From contig JAGXKT010000009.1 in NCBI GenBank assembly GCA_018335035.1, positions 36,006 to 100,005 of the forward strand: a stretch of DNA of 64,000 nucleotides. The letters run 5' to 3'. Position numbers and translations under genes: made by a program. This DNA comes from Phycisphaerae bacterium. Lineage in GTDB: Bacteria; Planctomycetota; Phycisphaerae; SM23-33. The notes below the pieces were generated by a model. The model had not been told where the DNA came from. It saw only the letters and a program-made list of their open reading frames with translations, and did no database searches. This document shows, piece after piece, positions 51,090 through 59,495 of the stretch. Numbering within the stretch: position 1 is the first letter of the stretch; each line of letters starts with the position of its first letter.

Positions 51090-51649
51090 ACCCATCGACC
51101 GCACAAGGCGAAGCCGCCCCGGCGGCCGAGGCGCTGGTGCCCAGCCGCCTGCTGGATGACGGCGAGGCCGTCATCCTCGCGATCAAGCCCAGCGGCTGGT
51201 TCGTGCTGCTGGCGTCCTGGCCGGCGGTGGTCCTGGCGGGGCTGCTCGCGGCGGGTGTCTCGTTTGCCGGCGGGTCGCTGGGCGTGGCACAGCCAGCCGC
51301 GGTGCTTGCCTGTGCGGCGGCCGCCCTGCTTCGGCTCGTCGTGGCGTGCCTGCAATGGCTGGCGCGAATCTACGTGCTGACCGACAAGCGCGTGATGCGC
51401 ATTCGCGGCGTGCTGCGTGTCGACGTGGTCCAGTGCGCACTGAAGAACATCGACAGGACCGAGCTGATCGCCGGCCGCGGCGAGCGCTTCTTCGCGTTGG
51501 GGACGTTGGTGTTCGACGCCGAGAACCTCGAACCGGCCGAGGCGGCCTGGACGAACGTCGCCCGCCCCGACGAGGTCAAGCGGCTCGTCGACGACACCAT
51601 TCAACGCCGGCGCCTTGTCCGACGCGCCGCCCGGCCGGATGCGTCCTAG
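51086..51649 (+). CDS. Bacterial PH-domain membrane protein
   Basis: A 187-residue protein starting with GTG inside the end of hpt, after GAGGAG. Two adjacent membrane helices (WFVLLASWPAVVLAGLLAAGV and VLACAAAALLRLVVACLQWL) are followed by a bPH2-type domain (ARIYVLTDKRVMRIRGVLRVDVVQCALKNID) and a charged tail. This is the layout of YdbS-like proteins, whose function is unclear. It converges with YbaK at 24 bases with no terminator visible. Confidence 0.8.
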   Translation: MNPSTAQGEAAPAAEALVPSRLLDDGEAVILAIKPSGWFVLLASWPAVVLAGLLAAGVSFAGGSLGVAQPAAVLACAAAALLRLVVACLQWLARIYVLTDKRVMRIRGVLRVDVVQCALKNIDRTELIAGRGERFFALGTLVFDAENLEPAEAAWTNVARPDEVKRLVDDTIQRRRLVRRAARPDAS

Positions 51650-51673
51650 AACATCTCCGTGCGGCTTGCCCCG

Positions 51674-52132
51674 TTAGAGGTGCACGGCGATGTCGGCGAC
51701 ACTCGGCTCGGCCAGCTTTTCGTAATCGGAGTACGTCATCCGAATAACTTCCCGATGCGTACCGGCCTGGAAGACCACCTCGTCATCCGTCGCCAGATGC
51801 CGATCCACCACGGTCGGCAAATCGTGAAGCTTGCCGATCGGCGCAGCGGCGCCGACCTCAGCGTCCGGGAACAACTCGGCCAGTTCCGACTCGTCGGCCA
51901 GACGCACTTCCGTGACGCCCAACGCCTTGGCCGCCTCGTTGAGATCCAGCTTGTAGCTGGCCGGCAGAACACACATTGCATACGCCTCGCCGGCATGAAC
52001 CACCACCGCCTTGGCCAGAACGTTTCCGCTGACGTGTTCCTCGGAAGCGACTTCTTGGGCCGTGTACGCCGGTGCGTGCTCATGAACCTCGAACGACACG
52101 CCCTGCTGCGAGAGGTAATCCTTGACGTTCAT
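51674..52132 (-). CDS. YbaK/EbsC-type aminoacyl-tRNA deacylase
   Basis: A 152-residue protein of the YbaK/ProX editing family, which hydrolyses mischarged tRNA in trans. FEVHEHAPAYTAQEVA, LAKAVVVHAG with the catalytic Lys, LPASYKLDLNEAAKALG and a late GAAAPIG and VFQAGTHREVIRM are visible. AAAGGGA precedes the ATG. Minus-strand TATAAT at 52220-52215 is a likely -10 box. Exact amino acid specificity cannot be told. Confidence 0.88.
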   Translation of the reverse strand: MNVKDYLSQQGVSFEVHEHAPAYTAQEVASEEHVSGNVLAKAVVVHAGEAYAMCVLPASYKLDLNEAAKALGVTEVRLADESELAELFPDAEVGAAAPIGKLHDLPTVVDRHLATDDEVVFQAGTHREVIRMTYSDYEKLAEPSVADIAVHL

Positions 52133-52246
52133 TTAGCTGTCCCTTTCCGGCTGCGCCCGTCCCACAGCGCGCCCCTGCTCAGATGTCCGCTTTCACGACA
52201 AACGGTTCGGTTCAATTATAGGCGCGTATTGCGCTGTCCGTGCGGC

Positions 52247-53686
52247 CTATTTTCCCACGCAGAATCGAGCGAAGATACGACCCAGGACATCGTCGGGCGT
52301 CACCTCGCCGCTGACCTGCCCCAATGCGGCCAACGCCGCGCGAAGCTCCACGGCTACCAGCTCGGCAACGTCCGCGACCTGGTCGACAGCCGCCCGATCA
52401 CCTGGCGCCAGCAAGTCGGCTGCACGTCGCAACGCCGCGGCCGCGTCGAGCAGACAACGCCGCTGCCGTACGTGTAGTCCCATCGCTGCTGCTTCCTGAT
52501 TGGCCCCAGGGTGCAACGTACGGGCGATCCGCTCTCGCAGGGGTTCCAAGCCATCACCGCGCAGCGCCGAGACGCCGCAGGCCGGCGCCTTGCCCCGCGC
52601 CGCGAGGCGTTCAACCACTGTCGCCGCCTCCGCCTCGCTCAGCAGGTCCGTCTTGTTGGCCACGATCATGAGCGGCGCCCGCGGATTAGCGGCCTGGATG
52701 TCTTCAGCAAGCTCCAGGGCGGCAGCGGCCGGCTCCTCGCACGCGGCATGCTGAGCGTCCACGACCCACAGCACAATGTCCGCTGCGGCCACGGCGCACC
52801 GTGCCGCGTCGCCGGCGGCGGCGCCAAGCGTATCGGTCGCAGCGACAAACCCGGCCGCGTCCTGGAGCGTCACACCCGCACCGTGGACGGTTGTCACCGC
52901 ACTGAGCACGTCGCGCGTGGTGCCCGCCACGGCCGACACGATCGCGCGGTTAACGCCGCTTAGGGCGTTGAGCAAAGAGCTCTTTCCTGCGTTGGCCGGG
53001 CCTGCGAGAACGACGCGCGGCGGCTCGCCGCCGTCGGGCACGTCGCGTGCGGCGTCTGCCGCGGCGTCCAGGTCATCCGCCTGAGCCGCCACGCGCCGCG
53101 CCAATGCGTCCGGTGCGTCGGGTTGGATGTCCTGCTCGGCAAGGTCAATGGAGGCCTCGACAGACGCCAGCACGTTGGTGGTTTCCTGGGCTGCGGCGGC
53201 GCAGAGCCGGTAGACCCGCCCGCCCAGCGCCGCGACTGCTGCACGGGCTCCGGCGGCATCGGTGGCTTCGACCACATCGGCGACGGCCTCGGCCTGTGAC
53301 AAGTCAATCCGCCCGGCGAAGAACGCCCGCGCGGTGAACTCGCCCGGCTCCGCTTGGCGCGCTCCGGCATCCAGCAGCGCCGCCAACAGCGCCCCGGTCA
53401 CCGGAGGGCACCCCGGCACGTGCAACTCAACCACATCCTGCCGCGTGTAGCTCCTGGGGGCATGGAAAACGTACGCCCGCAACGGCAGCTCGATCCCGGC
53501 ATCGGCAAGCACCAGATGACCCGGCGTCCAACGGAAGCCGCCGATCTGGTGCAGTACGCCACCCGGGATCTGCAGCACCCGCTGGGCCAGCATGAACGCG
53601 TCAGGGCCGCTGAGGCGCACGACCGCGCGGGCCGAGGTGCCGTCGGCCGTGGCGATCGCGGCAATAGTGTCATCCGTGCGAAACAT
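52247..53686 (-). CDS. mnmE: tRNA uridine-5-carboxymethylaminomethyl modification GTPase MnmE
   Basis: A 479-residue GTPase that, with MnmG, modifies the wobble uridine of some tRNAs. N-terminal folate-binding domain (TIAAIATADGTSARAVVRLSG), helical domain, and an inserted G domain: G1 GPANAGKSS, G2 TTRD, G3 DAAGF where DTAG is usual, G4 NKTD. The C-terminus FCVGK retains the essential Cys. Length is normal. mnmG is not in the window. The gene begins 12 bases after the sugar transferase stop. Confidence 0.94.
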   Translation of the reverse strand: MFRTDDTIAAIATADGTSARAVVRLSGPDAFMLAQRVLQIPGGVLHQIGGFRWTPGHLVLADAGIELPLRAYVFHAPRSYTRQDVVELHVPGCPPVTGALLAALLDAGARQAEPGEFTARAFFAGRIDLSQAEAVADVVEATDAAGARAAVAALGGRVYRLCAAAAQETTNVLASVEASIDLAEQDIQPDAPDALARRVAAQADDLDAAADAARDVPDGGEPPRVVLAGPANAGKSSLLNALSGVNRAIVSAVAGTTRDVLSAVTTVHGAGVTLQDAAGFVAATDTLGAAAGDAARCAVAAADIVLWVVDAQHAACEEPAAAALELAEDIQAANPRAPLMIVANKTDLLSEAEAATVVERLAARGKAPACGVSALRGDGLEPLRERIARTLHPGANQEAAAMGLHVRQRRCLLDAAAALRRAADLLAPGDRAAVDQVADVAELVAVELRAALAALGQVSGEVTPDDVLGRIFARFCVGK

Positions 53687-53698
53687 GCATGTGCACGC

Positions 53699-55141
53699 TC
53701 AGACCTCGTCCTCCGTCGGATGTGATCCGTCGCCGTCTGAATGCGAGCCCCGTGGATGGACGAAGCCGCGCGCCACCGTCAGCAACAGGATCCACAAATC
53801 GAATCCGAACGACCAGCGGTTGATGTAGTCCAAGTCGAACTGGAGGCGCTTCTTCAGGTCCGCCTGCCCCCGGTAGCCGTTGACCTGTGCCCAACCGGTC
53901 ATGCCCGACTTGACGTGGTGCCGCAGCATGTAGCGTGAGAACCTCCGACGAAAGCGGCGAATGAATTCCGGGCGCTCCGGGCGCGGGCCCACCAGCGACA
54001 TCTCGCCCCGCAACACATTGAGCAACTGCGGCAGCTCGTCGAGACTGAATTTGCGCAGGACGCGGCCGAGACGCGTGATGCGCGGGTCGTCCAACCCGGC
54101 CCCCCATTGCGGACCCCGGCGTTCGGCGTCGGCGACCATGCTGCGGAACTTGTAGATCGTGAATGCCTCCCCGCCCAGACCTGCGCGGCATTGCTTGTAG
54201 AAGACCGTTCCGCGGCTGGTGAGCTTGACCAGCAGGACCAGGACCAGCATCAACGGCGACAACACGATCAGCGCCACCAACGACATGATGATGTCAAAAA
54301 CACGCTTGGCGACGGCGTTCCACCCGGTTTGGCGACTGTGCGTGATGTTGACGATCGGCAGCGGGCCGAATTGCCTGACCTCATGACGCAGGAAGTGATA
54401 ACTCAGCAGATCGGGAACCACGTTGACATCCACGGTCTCGCCCGAGAGGTCATCCAGAACGCCTTCAAGCTGCCGGCCACGATCGCGAGCGAGCGCAATG
54501 AATACGACGTCGACCGGCTCGGCTTCCAGAATGCGATCCGCCTCGGCGAGCGGCCCATGGATGGGCACGTCGCGCAGCGTCTGCCCGATGCGTCGGTCCT
54601 CGATGAAATAAGCGACTTCGTACCCGCTCCACCGCCGGCGCCGAAGGACGTGGAGCAATGTCTGTCCGAGACGGCCGGCGCCGACAATCGCGCACGAGCG
54701 AATGTTGCGCCCCGCGCGCCGCAACCGTCGCAGGCCCACCCGCGCCGTGGCGCGATAGCCGATCATCACAACCGGCCAGACCACCAGGAACATCCCCTGA
54801 AGCTTGCGCGAGACGGGCGCACTATGCAGGAAGTGGCTGATGACGACCTCAACGGCCCAGACAGCAAGACAGGCCTTCAGAAGGTCCCACGCCTCGGCTA
54901 GAGGAGACTGAATCCGCCGCGGTCGGTAAAGACGCAGGGCCGCGAAGATCAGCAAGACCAACAGGACCGTCACCACAATGACGTCGGCAATATATGACAC
55001 GCCGGGCGGCTCGGGCTCGATATAGCTGAACCACCCGCTGTGGAATCGCACCCAGTAGCACGCCAACCACGTTGCGACCGTTACCGCAACGTCCAGCAGG
55101 GCCATCAGCGCCACGACGACCTGGCTGTGCTCCTTCAGCAT
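53699..55141 (-). CDS. Undecaprenyl-phosphate sugar phosphotransferase (WcaJ-like)
   Basis: A 480-residue membrane enzyme starting a surface polysaccharide. Four N-terminal helices, then a soluble NAD-binding-like region ([18 protein letters not shown]), another helix ([22 protein letters not shown]), and the bacterial sugar transferase domain ([63 protein letters not shown]). It moves a sugar-1-phosphate, probably glucose or galactose, to undecaprenyl phosphate. It overlaps the Gfo/Idh gene by seven bases. Confidence 0.92.
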   Translation of the reverse strand: MLKEHSQVVVALMALLDVAVTVATWLACYWVRFHSGWFSYIEPEPPGVSYIADVIVVTVLLVLLIFAALRLYRPRRIQSPLAEAWDLLKACLAVWAVEVVISHFLHSAPVSRKLQGMFLVVWPVVMIGYRATARVGLRRLRRAGRNIRSCAIVGAGRLGQTLLHVLRRRRWSGYEVAYFIEDRRIGQTLRDVPIHGPLAEADRILEAEPVDVVFIALARDRGRQLEGVLDDLSGETVDVNVVPDLLSYHFLRHEVRQFGPLPIVNITHSRQTGWNAVAKRVFDIIMSLVALIVLSPLMLVLVLLVKLTSRGTVFYKQCRAGLGGEAFTIYKFRSMVADAERRGPQWGAGLDDPRITRLGRVLRKFSLDELPQLLNVLRGEMSLVGPRPERPEFIRRFRRRFSRYMLRHHVKSGMTGWAQVNGYRGQADLKKRLQFDLDYINRWSFGFDLWILLLTVARGFVHPRGSHSDGDGSHPTEDEV

Positions 55142-56394
55142 GTGGAGTGCTCCGCCTTGACGGAGAAACGCTGCCCAAAGGCCGCGTAGCCGGAAAGATC
55201 GACTACATCGGTGGACACGGCCCAGTTCGGGGCGCCGTCCAGATCGCTCAGTAGTCTCCGCTCAGCGGCGGCACGGCTCACCAGGTCGTCGAGCCCGTCT
55301 ACGACCGTGCGCTCTGCCTCCGCACCCGCCTCGACAACATGAGCGTGCGCCGAGCCGATGCGATGAACGTGCCGGCTGCTTTCGTGGGCGCCGTTCAGCG
55401 CCAGGATGAACTTCCTGGCGTCGGCCAACGTGCATCGCAGGCGCGAGCCCTCGCCGCAACGGACCGCCTCGACGAAGTTACGTACCATCGGCACGTGCGG
55501 CCGGTCGCCGGGCAAGGTCTCACGCTGTCCGCCGGCGTATGTGATCTCAGCGAAATGCGGCGGCTTCCAGACCACCCGCCCGCGCTCAGCGACGATCTCA
55601 ATGATGGGCCCGAAGCGATTACCCGTGCAATGGCTGCCCAACCAGTAGGCCGTCGCACCGCCCGCCAGACGGATTTCGATCGCGGCCGTATCGTGCGACG
55701 TGTTCTGCGGATCGCCGTCGGCCCGCGCTGCGTACAGCTCACCGCGGACGGCGACCGGCTCGGCATACCCTCGCGCATCCGTCGAGCCGGCGTACAGCAC
55801 GTTGGTGATCTGGTGGGCCAGCGCGTTGGTCGCCGGGCCGTCCAATACCCACCGCCCGGCGTCACGCAGGCGGCCGGCCCACGTGTTACGCGCGTAATAC
55901 GCGCGCGTCCGCGGCCAGCCGGCGCGGCAGACGAGCAAGTGAACCTCGCCGAGCCGCCCGTCGGCAAGCCGCCGCTTGAGTTGTTGGGCATCGGGGCTGT
56001 GAATTTGGTGAAACCCCACCAGGCACAGCCGCCGATGTCGTTCCAAAGCGGCGATCATGGCGTCGACCTCGTCAATCGTCGCAGCCGGCGGCTTTTCCAA
56101 GTGCACGTGCAGGCCCGCTTCGGCCGCAGCGATCACCAGTGGCGCGTGCGTGGCGATGCTGCCGGCGATGTAGACGGCGTCGCAGTTGCCCGCGACCGCG
56201 CGGAGCATCTCCTCGGCGTCCTCGAACAGCGCGACGCCCTCGTGACGCAGCCGATCAGCGTGCCCGCCGAGGGACTTCAAATGCCTGTCGGCGGCGGCCA
56301 CGAGCCGACAATCCGCCGCGTCCGAAACGGCGCGGATCGCGTCGATCAACCGCGCTGCGTAACCGCCGATTCCCACAATCGCCAAACGCACCAT
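55135..56394 (-). CDS. Gfo/Idh/MocA family oxidoreductase
   Basis: A 419-residue NAD(P)-dependent oxidoreductase. The Rossmann loop is VRLAIVGIGGYAARL; DAVYIAGSIATHAPLVIAA and HVHLEKPPAATIDE carry the EKP catalytic Lys. The C-terminal domain shows sugar-type features (WVLDGPATNALAHQITNVLYAG). The ATG at 56394 follows AAGGGAAGGG. It overlaps the sugar transferase start by seven bases, so it is likely to supply or modify a nucleotide sugar for the same polysaccharide; this is inference. Confidence 0.9.
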   Translation of the reverse strand: MVRLAIVGIGGYAARLIDAIRAVSDAADCRLVAAADRHLKSLGGHADRLRHEGVALFEDAEEMLRAVAGNCDAVYIAGSIATHAPLVIAAAEAGLHVHLEKPPAATIDEVDAMIAALERHRRLCLVGFHQIHSPDAQQLKRRLADGRLGEVHLLVCRAGWPRTRAYYARNTWAGRLRDAGRWVLDGPATNALAHQITNVLYAGSTDARGYAEPVAVRGELYAARADGDPQNTSHDTAAIEIRLAGGATAYWLGSHCTGNRFGPIIEIVAERGRVVWKPPHFAEITYAGGQRETLPGDRPHVPMVRNFVEAVRCGEGSRLRCTLADARKFILALNGAHESSRHVHRIGSAHAHVVEAGAEAERTVVDGLDDLVSRAAAERRLLSDLDGAPNWAVSTDVVDLSGYAAFGQRFSVKAEHSTC

Positions 56395-56484
56395 CGCCCT
56401 TCCCTTTATGCCGGGCCCGTACGGCACTCGGCCGATTGGTGATACCGTGAACGTCACCTCGAATCAATGCACGGCCATGCCGGT

Positions 56485-57174
56485 TCACCTCGCCATGATG
56501 ATGAACTGCCGCTGCTGCCCGTCGGGCAGCGCCAACACCGGCGAGACGCTCGCCGACAAGCCGTGCGCCCGGGCTTCGCCCTCCGCGGCCTTCAGCTCCG
56601 ATTTCACGCCTGCCGGCGTTTTGTAGAAGATCATCCTTGCTCCGGCCGTTATGCGGAGCAGGGTGCGGCAGTGGCGGATCAGTCGCGCCGCCGGTCCGAC
56701 GGCCCGCAGGCAGACGGCGTCGTAGCGACCGCGATGGGCCGCGTCGCGTCCGGCCTCGCGCGCCTGAAGCGGCACCACGGAGACGTTATCCAGCCCCAGC
56801 GCCGAGGCCTCGGCGGCGACGAAATCGGCCTTCTTGCGGCGCGGCTCGATGCCGACGGCGGCCAGCCGCGGATTGGCCCACGCCAGCGGCAGCAACGGGA
56901 ACCCCCCCCCGCATCCCACGTCCGCGACCGTCAGCGGCTCGGTCAGCAACTCCCCCGCAACACGTCCGACCAGCAAGCTGTCGGCCACGTGAAGCGCCCA
57001 GAAGGCCTCCTCGTCCGTCAGGCGCGTCAGGTTGGTCCGCGCGTTGGCGGCGCGAAGGTCTGCACAGAGGCGCCGCATGACGTCGAGCCCTCCCGGGCGG
57101 CCTGCGTCCAGTCGCTCGCGCGGCACGCCGCAGTCGCGGAGGAATGCTCGCAACTCAGGTGTCGGGTGTGTCAT
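56485..57174 (-). CDS. rsmG: 16S rRNA (guanine527-N7)-methyltransferase
   Basis: A 229-residue SAM enzyme methylating G527 of 16S rRNA. NLTRLTDEEAFWALHVADSL, VADVGCGGGFPLLPLAWANP for SAM binding, GIEPRRKKADFV and AVCLRAVGPAARL match RsmG. No good Shine-Dalgarno site is seen; TAGCAT lies six bases before the ATG. A 90-base gap follows to the Gfo/Idh gene. Confidence 0.92.
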   Translation of the reverse strand: MTHPTPELRAFLRDCGVPRERLDAGRPGGLDVMRRLCADLRAANARTNLTRLTDEEAFWALHVADSLLVGRVAGELLTEPLTVADVGCGGGFPLLPLAWANPRLAAVGIEPRRKKADFVAAEASALGLDNVSVVPLQAREAGRDAAHRGRYDAVCLRAVGPAARLIRHCRTLLRITAGARMIFYKTPAGVKSELKAAEGEARAHGLSASVSPVLALPDGQQRQFIIMAR

Positions 57175-57180
57175 GGCGCC

Positions 57181-57210
57181 ATGCTACGTGCGGCGGGCGC
57201 CGACCGGCCA
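57181..57210 (-). promoter_or_regulatory. Possible promoter abutting rsmG
   Basis: Minus strand TGGCCG (57210-57205), 18 bases, TAGCAT (57186-57181), six bases to the ATG. A weak -35. Confidence 0.3.
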
Positions 57211-57309
57211 GCCAAAAGCGCTTGTCGCGCCGCGGCGGATCGGTCAAGATACGCCCGCCGCGACGGCGCACGGACGCGCAGAAACGCATGTGACGAAAGG
57301 GCTACGCCA

Positions 57310-59451
57310 ATGGCCGAATCACCGTTGCTGGAAGAACAGCGGGAAAACTGGGGCTCGCGGGCGGGGTTCATTCTGGCAGCGGTTGGGTCGGCCGTCGGGC
57401 TGGGCAACCTGTGGGGCTTTCCCTACAAGGTCCACGCCCACGGCGGCGGCGCGTTTCTGGTCCCCTACCTGCTGGCGATGATCGTCATCGGCATTCCCCT
57501 GATGATCCTGGAGTTCTCCCTGGGCCACATGACGCAGCGGGCGGCGCCGGACGCCTACCGCGGCATCAACCGAAGGTCCGAGCCGGTCGGCTGGTGGGGC
57601 ATCCTGCTGGGATTCGTGATCATCACCTACTATCCCGTGGTGTTGGCGTGGTGCGGCGGGTACCTGGTCGAATGCCTCAAGTCCATTGTCACCGGCAACC
57701 CGCTGCCCTGGGCCGGCGAGGGCGTCGATGGCGTCGAGAACGCCAAGACCTTCTTCAACAACGACTACCTCCACCAATGGACCGATAGCGAAGTCGCCGC
57801 CGGGCACCGGGGTTGGGACTTCGGCCGGCTCATCGGACCGGTGGTCGCAAGCTTGGCGGTCATCTGGGTGCTGATGTACTTGTGCATTTTCCGGGGTGTG
57901 CGCTTGGTCGGCAAGGTGGTCCTCTGGACGGTCCCCGTCCCCTGGATCATGCTGATGATCCTGACGATCCGCGGGCTGACCCTGCCGGGGGCAACGCAGG
58001 GCTTGAACTTCTACCTTGCCCCGGACTGGGACATGCTGACCAAGCCGGAGACGTGGCGATGGGCGTTCGGGCAGATGTTCTTCTCCATGTCGCTGGCGTT
58101 CGGCGTGATGATTACCTACGCCAGCTTCCTGCACCGCAAGAGCGACATCAACAACAACGCCGCCATCATCGGCCTGGCCGATGTGGCGACCAGCTTCGTC
58201 GCGGGCGTGGCCGTGTTCAGCACGCTCGGGGCCATGGCCTTTATCACCACGCAGGCCGGAGCACCCGTACCCGTCGAGAACGTTGTCGACAAAGGCCCTC
58301 ACCTGGCGTTCATCGCCTTTCCCTACGCCTTGGCGCAATTGCCCGGCGCGGCGTGGTTCGGCGCGGTGTTCTTCGTGGCCTTGCTTCTGCTGGGGATCGA
58401 CTCGGCCTTCTCGATCACCGAAAGCGTGCTGGCCTCGCTGGTTGACAAGACCGGTTGGAAGCGCTCCTGGACGCTCATCGGCCTGACGGTTGTCGGATTC
58501 GGCCTGGGGCTGGTCTACTGCACGCGCGGCGGCATGAACTGGCTCGGCGGCATCGACAGTTTCATCAACAGCGCCTGGGGCGGCATTGTGCTTCTTGGGC
58601 TGCTCGAGGCGGCCGTGGTCGGCTGGGGGTATCGCATCGGTCGGCTGCGCGAGCACGCCAATGAACGCAGCGACTGGCGACTGGGCATCTGGTGGGACTG
58701 GATCATCCGCTACGTTGCGCCCCTTGCCCTCAGCGGCCTGTTCACGTGGTCGCTTCTGGAGAAGTTCGCCGGCGGCGAGTTCCTCTACGATGCTGACGGC
58801 GTGCTGCAAGTGCCGACGCTGGTCGGGCTGATTGTGGCGGTCACCTTGCCTGTGCTCGCGGTGGTGTTCAGCGCGATTCGCTCGCCCGGGGCGAACACGC
58901 ATGCCGTCGGTGTCGGGCGGCCGCGCCAAGGGCGGGGCATTGGAGTTCTCGGCACCGTTCTCGTCGCCACCGCGCTGGCGGCGTTGGCGTACGCCTTCCG
59001 GCTGATGGCGAGTTTTCCGGCCATGAAGTTCGACATATGGCGTGTGGCCGGCGTTCCGGCGACTTGGCTGGCGCCGCTGGCGGGCGTGCTGGCGTTGGCA
59101 GCGGCAGCGCTGGGGTCGATCGTCGTCTGGGGCGCTGAGCATGGCCAGCGGCGCCCCAGCGGCTTCGCGCGCCTGGCCGGCGGTCTGGGGGTCATGACGG
59201 TCGGTGCCGCCGGCGGGTTCTGGATGGGCGCCTACCTGCTCACGCATCCGACCGTTGAGTCCGCCGCACAGAGCAGGCCGCGTGAAGCGACGGAACTGGC
59301 TGGCGAGGGATACATCGTACTCGCCGTCATGGTCGCGGTGCTGGTGATCGGGCTGGGCTGGTGCTTCTACCGCGCGGTCAAGGCCGCCGGTGGGCCCGAG
59401 ACGCCGCAATACGCGGAAGCCCAAGGCGACGACACGGGCGACAGTCAGTAG
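57310..59451 (+). CDS. Neurotransmitter:sodium symporter (SNF) family transporter
   Basis: A 713-residue sodium-coupled transporter. NWGSRAGFILAAVGSAVGLGNLWGFPY is the family signature at the N-terminus, with Gly for the usual Arg in xWRFPY. The unwound helix 1 and a helix with FFSMSLAFGVMITYASF are also present. The core ends near residue 500. Bacterial relatives have 440-510 residues; here about 200 extra C-terminal residues add several membrane helices. Substrate, probably an amino acid or amine, is not predictable. AAAGGG precedes the ATG. Confidence 0.9.
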   Translation: MAESPLLEEQRENWGSRAGFILAAVGSAVGLGNLWGFPYKVHAHGGGAFLVPYLLAMIVIGIPLMILEFSLGHMTQRAAPDAYRGINRRSEPVGWWGILLGFVIITYYPVVLAWCGGYLVECLKSIVTGNPLPWAGEGVDGVENAKTFFNNDYLHQWTDSEVAAGHRGWDFGRLIGPVVASLAVIWVLMYLCIFRGVRLVGKVVLWTVPVPWIMLMILTIRGLTLPGATQGLNFYLAPDWDMLTKPETWRWAFGQMFFSMSLAFGVMITYASFLHRKSDINNNAAIIGLADVATSFVAGVAVFSTLGAMAFITTQAGAPVPVENVVDKGPHLAFIAFPYALAQLPGAAWFGAVFFVALLLLGIDSAFSITESVLASLVDKTGWKRSWTLIGLTVVGFGLGLVYCTRGGMNWLGGIDSFINSAWGGIVLLGLLEAAVVGWGYRIGRLREHANERSDWRLGIWWDWIIRYVAPLALSGLFTWSLLEKFAGGEFLYDADGVLQVPTLVGLIVAVTLPVLAVVFSAIRSPGANTHAVGVGRPRQGRGIGVLGTVLVATALAALAYAFRLMASFPAMKFDIWRVAGVPATWLAPLAGVLALAAAALGSIVVWGAEHGQRRPSGFARLAGGLGVMTVGAAGGFWMGAYLLTHPTVESAAQSRPREATELAGEGYIVLAVMVAVLVIGLGWCFYRAVKAAGGPETPQYAEAQGDDTGDSQ

Positions 59452-59495
59452 CGTCGTCCGGGCCCGAGCGGGCATCCGCAGCCGCCGGCGAGCGC

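Noticed and set aside
57319..59475. Minus-strand open frame antisense to the sodium symporter
   Set aside because: Polar, repetitive translation opposite a convincing membrane protein.
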